The notes under the pieces were generated by a model. The model was given only the letters and a program-made list of their open reading frames with translations, ran no database searches and was not told the DNA's origin. The translations under genes and the position numbers were made by a program. This document shows positions 6,982 through 12,106 of a stretch of 12,106 bases of DNA, in pieces. Where the stretch lies: positions 1 to 12,106 of the forward strand of contig JANJUT010000059.1 in assembly GCA_024710445.1 (NCBI GenBank), read 5' to 3'. How positions within the stretch are numbered: the stretch's first letter is position 1; each line of letters begins with the position of its first letter. The stretch is from Thiobacillus sp. (GTDB taxonomy: Bacteria > Pseudomonadota > Gammaproteobacteria > Burkholderiales > Thiobacillaceae).

Positions 6982-7150
6982 GCTAGTGTCGTGAGTCAGA
7001 AATAGGGGAACAAGATGAAACGGATGGATTTTTTCGCATGGCAAGGCGCGAGGAGGCGACATGGCTGGCTCTATGGCAACGACGAGCAACGCCGCCATGT
7101 GGAAAAAGACGCCGTTTCATGTTTCGATATTTCTGATTCACGGCACTAGC
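6982..7150. mobile_element. Palindromic intergenic element A (fliG/fliH gap)
   Basis: A 169-bp imperfect palindrome. The ends are inverted repeats of 24 bp with 21 matches: GCTAGTGTCGTGAGTCAG at 6982, and GCTAGTGCCGTGAATCAG on the minus strand from 7150. The arms continue inward with ATGAAACGG (7015-7023) paired to CCGTTTCAT (7112-7120), and a T-run at about 7029-7035 facing an A-run at 7103-7107. The centre, 7040-7100, holds core blocks shared with element B (GGCAAGGCGC, then GAGG-GGC-CATGGCT and CAACG-GCAAC). Both outer ends contain CTAG, which may be a 4-bp target duplication. The right arm overlaps the last four codons and intergenic tail of fliG; the left end touches the fliH ATG. It has no coding content of its own. 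Confidence 0.72.
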
Positions 7151-8106
7151 TCCTCTTCCGGATACAGGATTGCGCCTTCAGCCGCCAGCCGTCGCAAACT
7201 GGCGCCCGCATCTTCCTGCGCCGCCTGGATCATCGTCACCGGCAGCGCACCCAGCGTATCCAGATCATCACGCATGCGCTGCGCTGCGGTCGGGCTCATC
7301 ACGTCGGTCAGCGCATCCAGCACCTGCCCGTCGCTGCCCTTGAGCGCGTGCAGCAAGGTGCGCGCGCCAATGTTACGCAAAAAGGTCTTGCGACTGGCTT
7401 CGGGCAACCGCGCCAGATCCTCGAATCCAAGCTTGCGCGCCCGCAGGCGGGCACCCAGATCGGCGTCGTTCTGATCGAGCTGGCTCAAGGCCGCCGCCGC
7501 ACTGCCCACGCTCATCTGCCCCAGCAGGCTGGCCACCGCGGCTTCCCCCTGGGGCGCTTCATCGGATTCAAAACTGGCGAGCCAGTCTTCCAGGTCGCGC
7601 AACATGTCCGAACTGGGCGCCTGACTGTGCGCCAGGCTCTGCAAGGTGTTCGCACGGGTTTCGGCCGGCAGCACATCGAGCACGGCCGCCGCCACGTCGC
7701 GCGGCAGCTGCGCCGACACCACTGCAATCAACTGTGGCGGTTGCTGCTCGAGCAGGCCGGCGATCTCGGCCGGCTCACGCCAGGACAGTTTCTCCAGTGC
7801 CTGCGCGCCCGACGCGCCCAGACGCTGCAGGATGGCCTGCGCCCGTTCCGGACTCAAGGCCATCTTCAGCGTTTCGTCGAGGAAGCGCCCGGTATCCGCG
7901 GCAAAGCCGGTCTGCTCGGCGGCTTCGGCCGCATGTTCGCGCAAGAGGGTCATCACACGCTCACGCGGCAACACCTCCAGTTCACGCATCGCACTGCCCA
8001 GCCGGCTCACCTCCAGCGGACTCAGATAGCGAAACACGGCAACGGTGGCTTCTTCACCGAGTGCCAGCAACAGCGCTGCTGATTTTTCGATTCCAGCCTG
8101 GCTCAT
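7138..8106 (-). CDS. fliG: Flagellar rotor/switch protein FliG (diverged)
   Basis: Rotor protein that links the FliF MS ring to the FliM switch ring and meets the stator. It has 322 residues from the ATG at 8106 (family about 330). The start overlaps the fliF TGA in an ATGA junction; an in-frame GTG at 8118 is less likely. The N-domain is typical (GIEKSAALLLALGEEATVAVF). In the middle domain the FliM-binding EHPQ motif reads QPPQ (122-125), and the GG motif near 187 is QGE. The C-domain keeps FEDL, HALKG (Lys256 = E. coli K264) and RDDL (D280-D281 = D288-D289). It has T273 for R281, P289 for R297, and KLGF for MFxF. The last codons lie inside palindromic element A. It is clearly FliG, but its switch interface looks altered. 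Confidence 0.93.
   Translation of the reverse strand: MSQAGIEKSAALLLALGEEATVAVFRYLSPLEVSRLGSAMRELEVLPRERVMTLLREHAAEAAEQTGFAADTGRFLDETLKMALSPERAQAILQRLGASGAQALEKLSWREPAEIAGLLEQQPPQLIAVVSAQLPRDVAAAVLDVLPAETRANTLQSLAHSQAPSSDMLRDLEDWLASFESDEAPQGEAAVASLLGQMSVGSAAAALSQLDQNDADLGARLRARKLGFEDLARLPEASRKTFLRNIGARTLLHALKGSDGQVLDALTDVMSPTAAQRMRDDLDTLGALPVTMIQAAQEDAGASLRRLAAEGAILYPEEELVP
7150..7159 (-). promoter_or_regulatory. Likely fliH Shine-Dalgarno, separated from its ATG by element A
   Basis: The minus strand reads GGAAGAGGAG here, inside the final fliG codons (EEE). It is the best ribosome-binding sequence near fliH but lies 169 bp upstream of its ATG. Joining this point to the fliH start across the CTAG repeat would give GAGGAG-CTAGC-ATG, an ideal spacing. 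This suggests it was the fliH site before the element came in, and it may still act if the RNA hairpin closes the gap. Confidence 0.4.
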
Positions 8107-9479
8107 GCGCGCATCCACAATTTGATGACATCCGCCGTCACGCGCGGATTCGCCAGCACCTGGCTGCGCACCACCTCGAGTTCGTGCTCGAAGTCTTCCG
8201 GCTCACCCGGTTCGGGCGCGGGTTTGCGCCGCAAACGCCACCACGCCAGCCCAAGCAGCAGGACGCCCAATCCGCCGGCAAGCAGCCATCCGCGAGTCGT
8301 CATCTCCAGCCAGCCTGATTGGAGAATCGGTGCTTCCTGGGCTTGCACCTGCGGGATTGAAACAGGTGGTGGAAGCCGCGCGGGTGAAGGAGCCGCAGGC
8401 TGCGCCGCAACCGGTTCAGGCGTGTCCTGAACGCTTGCAGCCTGGGTAGATGGCAGCGCATACACATTCAGGGTATCGCCACGCGATGGCTGCAGGCCCA
8501 AGGCCTGCCGCGCCAGTTGGCCGGCACGCCAGCGCTCATTCGCACTGGCATCAAACCCGAGGATCACGACCACATTGATGCGCTGCACATGGCCTTCCGG
8601 CACACGCGTGGTCCGCACGGTTTTTTCCAGCGGGCGCGCCTTGCCATCCACGATCACATTACGCACCCGCTCGACGGTCTGCCGGGTTTCACTGTCATCC
8701 AGCGTGGCGGTCACCTGCACGCTGACCCGATCCTTGCCCAGCCATGGTGTCAACACGGCCAGTGCCCGCTGCACCAGATCCTGCTCCAGCGCCAGACGCT
8801 GCGACTGCGCAACCTCAGGCTCAGCCTCGCCCAGTCGCACCCCGCTCGGATCCAGCACCTGCACTTCGGTCCGTTTCAGACGCGGCACGCCTGCTGCCAC
8901 CAGCGTCTGGATCGTGGTGACCTGTTCTTGCGACAGCTGTGCGCCGCTGCGCAGCCTGACCAGAACCGCCGCAGTTGCCGGCGGTGCATCACGCAGGAAC
9001 GGCGACACCTTGGGCAATGCCAGATGGACGCGCGCCAGTTCGACTGTTTCGAGTTTCTGGATCGAACGTGCCAGATCGACTTCGAGCGCACGCTGATAGC
9101 GCTGCTGTTCCTGCAACGACGATGCACCAAAACGCGGCGCGCGGTCAGCCTCGTCTTCAATCGCCTCATCGGATTTGGGCAGGCCTCTCACCGCCAGGCG
9201 ATAGCGCGCTGCATGCAATTGATCGGCCGGCACTTCGATGGTGCCGTCGGTGGCAGTCAGGCGATAGGGGATGTCGAGTTGCTCCAGTGCGGTGATGACT
9301 TCACCGCCTGAGCGATCGGAAAGCTGGGTATACAACACGCGATACGCCGGCGGGTTGAACCACACATACGCCGCAGCCAGCGCAACCACGGGCAGCAACA
9401 CCAGCAGGGCCAGCATGAAGCGGCGCAACGGACTCGCTTCTGCAATCAGGTCACGCAGACTGCTCAGCCAACCCGGCAC
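8103..9479 (-). CDS. fliF: Flagellar MS-ring protein FliF (collar-less form)
   Basis: Inner-membrane protein that forms the MS ring, the base of the flagellar basal body and housing of the export gate. It has 458 residues from the GTG at 9479, or 461 from a GTG at 9488 (family usually 530-570). Numbering from 9488, it holds TM1 about 24-44, RBM1 about 46-105, RBM2 about 125-215 (PRFGASSLQEQQRYQRALE, LARVHLALPK), RBM3 about 230-345, a Pro/Ala-rich linker 351-385, TM2 about 399-417, and the FliG-binding tail ending NPRVTADVIKLWMRA. The RBM3 insertion that builds the beta-collar, normally 60-80 residues, is only about 15 here (273-287). The start at 9479 is preferred because GAGGTG lies six bases upstream. 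The 3' end overlaps fliG by 4 bp. Confidence 0.94.
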   Translation of the reverse strand: MPGWLSSLRDLIAEASPLRRFMLALLVLLPVVALAAAYVWFNPPAYRVLYTQLSDRSGGEVITALEQLDIPYRLTATDGTIEVPADQLHAARYRLAVRGLPKSDEAIEDEADRAPRFGASSLQEQQRYQRALEVDLARSIQKLETVELARVHLALPKVSPFLRDAPPATAAVLVRLRSGAQLSQEQVTTIQTLVAAGVPRLKRTEVQVLDPSGVRLGEAEPEVAQSQRLALEQDLVQRALAVLTPWLGKDRVSVQVTATLDDSETRQTVERVRNVIVDGKARPLEKTVRTTRVPEGHVQRINVVVILGFDASANERWRAGQLARQALGLQPSRGDTLNVYALPSTQAASVQDTPEPVAAQPAAPSPARLPPPVSIPQVQAQEAPILQSGWLEMTTRGWLLAGGLGVLLLGLAWWRLRRKPAPEPGEPEDFEHELEVVRSQVLANPRVTADVIKLWMRA

Positions 9480-9485
9480 TGCGCA

Positions 9486-9491
9486 CACCTC
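9486..9491 (-). promoter_or_regulatory. Ribosome-binding site deciding the fliF start
   Basis: The minus strand reads GAGGTG, a close match to the anti-Shine-Dalgarno complement, then TGCGCA and GTG at 9479. This spacing suits the internal GTG. The GTG at 9488 is part of the site itself and has nothing comparable upstream. Confidence 0.55.
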
Positions 9492-9553
9492 GTCTGCGTG
9501 GTTGAACGGGGCGCGATCGGGGCGCGCTTGTTGGGCTGGATGGTCACATCGGG

Positions 9554-9559
9554 ATTATA
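9554..9559 (-). promoter_or_regulatory. Candidate -10 box upstream of fliF
   Basis: The minus strand carries a perfect TATAAT spanning the sixA stop codon, about 75 bases before the fliF start. The best -35-like hexamer (TTGCAC) is about 22 bases upstream, which is too far for a standard sigma-70 promoter, and no extended -10 is present. No sigma-54 or sigma-28 consensus was recognised in the 66-75-bp gap. It could be chance. Confidence 0.22.
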
Positions 9560-10007
9560 ACCAGTCAGGCCCCGCCACGGCGTGCAATACGCCCTGTAAT
9601 TGCCCCATGCGCTCGCGGCTCTGAAACCACCATACGCCCCCCTTTTTCACTGCCGTATCGCCGGGCTGGCCGGTCAGAATTTGCATCGCCACCTGACCCA
9701 GCGTGGGCTGATGCCCCACGATCAGCACCGGATAAGCCGCATCCGGCCAGCCTGCAACGGCCAGCACATCGGCCGCCTGTGCGCCGGGCGCCAGTTCGGG
9801 GACCACGTCATAGTCCCGCCCCAGCGCCTGCGCGGTTTGTATGGCACGGATCGCCGGACTGGCCAGAATGCGGATATCCGGCGGCAGCCGCGGGTTGAGC
9901 CAGTCGGCCATGCGTGCCGCCTGCTTGCGGCCCCGGTCGGTCAGTTCGCGTTCCATGTCCGGATGCGTATCCGCCGCCTCGACGTGCCGCCACAAGATGA
10001 GTTCCAT
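9555..10007 (-). CDS. sixA: SixA-type phosphohistidine phosphatase
   Basis: Histidine-phosphatase (phosphoglycerate-mutase-like) superfamily, small SixA branch. SixA in E. coli removes phosphate from histidine in phosphorelay or PTS proteins. It has 150 residues (family about 155-165) and is cytosolic. The catalytic residues are in place: Arg7-His8 at the N-terminus (LILWRHVEA), Arg54 in LASPAIRAIQTA, acidic Glu71, and His99 in LIVGHQPTLG. The usual RHG triad reads RHV, with Val in place of Gly. The ATG at 10007 has AAAGGA eight bases upstream (10016-10021). It lies 82 bp after the sensor kinase and 66-75 bp before fliF, all on one strand. Its substrate cannot be told from sequence; the adjacent kinase has no HPt domain. 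Confidence 0.9.
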   Translation of the reverse strand: MELILWRHVEAADTHPDMERELTDRGRKQAARMADWLNPRLPPDIRILASPAIRAIQTAQALGRDYDVVPELAPGAQAADVLAVAGWPDAAYPVLIVGHQPTLGQVAMQILTGQPGDTAVKKGGVWWFQSRERMGQLQGVLHAVAGPDWL

Positions 10008-10089
10008 TCAGTGTGTCCTTTGCCAGATTCAAAATGCCAAACAAGGCAATTGTGCGACGGTTCCGTGTACGAAATATGACAAACGCAAT

Positions 10090-12033
10090 TCACAGCTGCG
10101 CTGATTGCGCCAGCGGCAAACGCAATCTGAAGCAGGTAAACCGCTCCAGCTCGCTTTCCACCGCAATCGAGCCGCCATGTTTTTCGGCCACGGTCCGCAC
10201 GAAATACAGGCCCAGCCCGGTACCGGTGGTCTGTCCGCTCGCCCCACGGCTGAAACGCTGAAACAGGCGTGCCTGATTCTCTGCCGGAATGCCCGGGCCA
10301 AAGTCGGTCACACTCGCCTCCACACTGCCATCTTCAGTGGCAATACGAACCAGCACCTCCGAACGCTCAGGTGCGTAATGCACCGCGTTCAGAATCAGGT
10401 TCAGCATGGCGCGATGCAGCAGGCCAAATTCGCCCTGCACCCACACCGGGTCATCCGGCAACTGGCGCACCAGTTTTATCTCCTTGGCTCGCGCGGCAGT
10501 GTAGGCATCGTCGATGGCCTGGTGCACCAGCGCAACGAAATCGAGCTCCTCAAAGCGCGCCGCATCGAGCATTTCGGCACGCGAGGTGCGCAAAAATTCC
10601 TCTGCCAGCGTCAGACCGCGTCCGAGTGGATCGCGCAGCCGGGCCTGGGTCTCGACGGGCAGAGTGTCGAGCTGCATCAGCGCCGACGCCAGCGGGGCGC
10701 GAATGTCGTGCGAAATGAACGCCAGTGTTTCGCTGCGTTCCTCCTGCAAATGGCGCAAGCGGTGCGCGGCCGCCTGCACCTGCTGGATACGGGTTTCAAA
10801 AGGATCATGCAAGGGCGCTTTCGGCTGAACCTCGGCCACCGGCCCCAACTCCTGGCGCAGGCGTTTCAGTTCGTGGTCGAGAAAGCGGCCCGCACTCTCC
10901 AGCCGCCGCCAGCTCCAAACCGGATAGGCCAGCAGGATCGCCAGCAGCGCGCCGGCAACCGGCATCCAGGCATGCACCCACGCCGGCAGGGCAATCGCCG
11001 CCGCAGCCACCGCGACAAACCACACCGCACTCGCGATCAGGCCGCCCAGCGGACTCAGGCGCGGCAGCCACAGCAACGGCATCAGTGCCAGCAGCGCCGC
11101 CATGATCAAGGCGATGCCGGACGGTACCGCGCTTATCAACCTGTCACTGCGCATCGACGCCAGCGCGTTGGCGTGCACCTCCACCCCGGACATCGGCTGG
11201 CGCAGTCCCGACACCGGCGTCGGCAGCAAATCGCCCATGCCGGCTGCAGTGGCGCCCACCAGCACCAGTTTGTCGGTGAACATGCCGGTGGGGAATTCGC
11301 CGGTCAGCACCTGCACGTACGACAGCGTCTGCATGTGCCCCGGCGGGCCCAGATAGCTGATGCGGCGTTGCCCCTGGCGCACCAGTGCAAACGGCGCAGC
11401 GTCAAGCGTCGCCGGCGGCGTCTGGCTGAACGAAGCGGGCAACTGCCCCGCCGTTGCCAGCACCGCCTGCGCAAAGTGCGGCCACACCGGTGTGCCCACG
11501 CCCTCCCATAAAAAGATGCTGCGGGCGATTCCGTCCTGATCGAGTTCGACGTGCACCCGGCCCAGCGCCACCGCCTGTTCCAGCAGTTGCGGCAACGGCA
11601 GGGTTTCCAGCAACTGGCCGTTGACGCGGCTGCTTTCCAGCAGCACCGGCAGCACCACGTTGCCCGCCCGCTGAACCGCAGCGGCCAGTTCGGCATCTGC
11701 CGGCTGGTCGGCCGTATCGGGTTCGGCAAACACCAGATCCAGGCCGATCACCCGTGCGCCATCGGCCTTCAGACGATCGACCAGCGCCGCATGCAGGCGC
11801 CGCGACCACGGCCAGCGGCCCAGCTTGGACAGGCTGTTTTCGTCGATGGCGACGATAACGATATCGGCGGGGGGCGGACGGATATGCAGCCGTTGTCCCA
11901 GGTCGTACAGCAGATTGTCGACCCGGCTCAGAATGCCGCTGTGGGTAGTCAGCAGCGCGATCAACAGCAGGATCAGCGCCGCGGATAGCCGGTCGTTGCG
12001 CAGCAGGCTCAGAACGGGCAGATCACGCTGCAC
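10090..12033 (-). CDS. CHASE2-domain sensor histidine kinase
   Basis: Membrane sensor kinase of 647 residues. Order: N-terminal transmembrane helix (about 16-30), a large extracytoplasmic CHASE2 domain (about 35-295) with the family stretches VIVAIDENSL, LGRWPWSR, GLDLVFAEPD and LVLVGATAAGMGDLLPTP, then three clustered transmembrane helices (about 304-370). A linker coiled coil and the HisKA domain follow, with phospho-acceptor His442 in FISHDIRAPLAS. The HATPase_c domain has the N box LNLILNAVHYAP (Asn545, Asn549), G1 DFGPGIP (577-583), F box LFQRFSRG and G2 GTGLGL (604-609). The start is GTG; a stop lies three codons upstream and no ATG is nearby, and no good Shine-Dalgarno sequence is seen. 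No response regulator lies in the window; it may be upstream. The ligand is unknown. Confidence 0.94.
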   Translation of the reverse strand: MQRDLPVLSLLRNDRLSAALILLLIALLTTHSGILSRVDNLLYDLGQRLHIRPPPADIVIVAIDENSLSKLGRWPWSRRLHAALVDRLKADGARVIGLDLVFAEPDTADQPADAELAAAVQRAGNVVLPVLLESSRVNGQLLETLPLPQLLEQAVALGRVHVELDQDGIARSIFLWEGVGTPVWPHFAQAVLATAGQLPASFSQTPPATLDAAPFALVRQGQRRISYLGPPGHMQTLSYVQVLTGEFPTGMFTDKLVLVGATAAGMGDLLPTPVSGLRQPMSGVEVHANALASMRSDRLISAVPSGIALIMAALLALMPLLWLPRLSPLGGLIASAVWFVAVAAAAIALPAWVHAWMPVAGALLAILLAYPVWSWRRLESAGRFLDHELKRLRQELGPVAEVQPKAPLHDPFETRIQQVQAAAHRLRHLQEERSETLAFISHDIRAPLASALMQLDTLPVETQARLRDPLGRGLTLAEEFLRTSRAEMLDAARFEELDFVALVHQAIDDAYTAARAKEIKLVRQLPDDPVWVQGEFGLLHRAMLNLILNAVHYAPERSEVLVRIATEDGSVEASVTDFGPGIPAENQARLFQRFSRGASGQTTGTGLGLYFVRTVAEKHGGSIAVESELERFTCFRLRLPLAQSAQL

Positions 12034-12106
12034 AGGCAGTCAGGGCTCGTTAATGAATAAATTGGGGAAACGCTGAGGTTGATTTGGGTGCAGACCTAGG
12101 CGCAAG
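12034..12106. other. Upstream region of the sensor kinase
   Basis: This edge segment has in-frame stops relative to the kinase and no supported gene. On the minus strand it holds an AT-rich patch (AATTTATTCATTAA) that could contain a promoter, but no clear -35/-10 pair was found. The final bases, GGCGCAAG, repeat eight bases of the element B core; that is too short to call another copy. Confidence 0.3.

Noticed and set aside
6982..7098. N-terminal extension of FliH by 39 codons
   Set aside because: Encoded by element A arms and core, with no resemblance to FliH; the ATG at 6981 gives a normal FliH N-terminus.
2424..9479. Reading the block as a non-flagellar (injectisome) type III system
   Set aside because: FliF with two membrane helices and a FliG-binding tail, a full FliG, FliO, and the close FliI/FliP/FliQ signatures are flagellar-type; injectisomes have SctJ and SctD and no FliG or FliO.
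10033..10060. TGCC-N6-GGCA followed by TTTT on the minus strand after the kinase gene
   Set aside because: A 4-bp stem is too weak for an intrinsic terminator.
10105..11511. 468-codon plus-strand open frame opposite the sensor kinase
   Set aside because: Arg/Gln/His-rich antisense shadow of a clearly real CHASE2 kinase; no domain, no ribosome-binding site.
12090..12106. Possible third copy of the palindromic-element core at the right edge (GGCGCAAG)
   Set aside because: Only eight shared bases and the window ends; cannot be distinguished from chance.

Overview
The window looks like chromosomal DNA of a GC-rich proteobacterium, most likely a betaproteobacterium. This rests on the dapA-bamC pair, a CHASE2-type sensor kinase, SixA, and the protein style of the flagellar export genes; no rRNA or other firm taxonomic marker is present. 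Every credible gene lies on the minus strand, so the transcription order runs from the right end to the left end. The long plus-strand reading frames are antisense shadows of GC-rich genes.

In transcription order the layout is as follows. (1) A CHASE2 sensor histidine kinase (12033-10090) is followed by a SixA-type histidine phosphatase (10007-9555). (2) A flagellar-type export block follows: fliF, fliG, fliH, fliI, fliJ, an unnamed gene, fliO, fliP, fliQ, fliR (9479-1674). Most of these genes overlap by 1-8 bases or lie within about 10 bases of each other, as expected for one translationally coupled operon. (3) Then come dapA (lysine/peptidoglycan precursor synthesis) and the start of bamC (outer-membrane assembly lipoprotein), which runs off the left end.

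The flagellar block is not ordinary. The slot between fliJ and fliO, which in most proteobacteria holds fliK, fliL, fliM and fliN, holds one gene of about 155 codons. It resembles, weakly, the middle domain of FliM/SctQ and has no SpoA domain. fliE is not in its usual place before fliF. FliF is short (458-461 residues) because the loop that forms the beta-collar of the MS ring is almost absent. FliG has lost the FliM-binding EHPQ motif, the MFxF motif and two of the five charged residues used for torque. The FliP methionine gasket is reduced. Together these suggest a diverged flagellar-type secretion or motor system whose ring and switch interface was remodelled. Rotation is not excluded, because fliM, fliN, fliE, flhA and flhB could lie elsewhere.

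The second unusual feature is in the only two sizeable gaps of the operon, fliG/fliH (156 bp) and fliH/fliI (291 bp). Each holds a long imperfect palindrome. The two share a core but have unrelated terminal inverted repeats. Each sits exactly at a stop/start junction, so the folded hairpin would bring the upstream gene's stop codon (and for fliH its Shine-Dalgarno sequence) back next to the downstream ATG. They look like small mobile or structured elements inserted into formerly coupled junctions.

No tRNA, rRNA, CRISPR array, transposase gene or convincing intrinsic terminator was seen.
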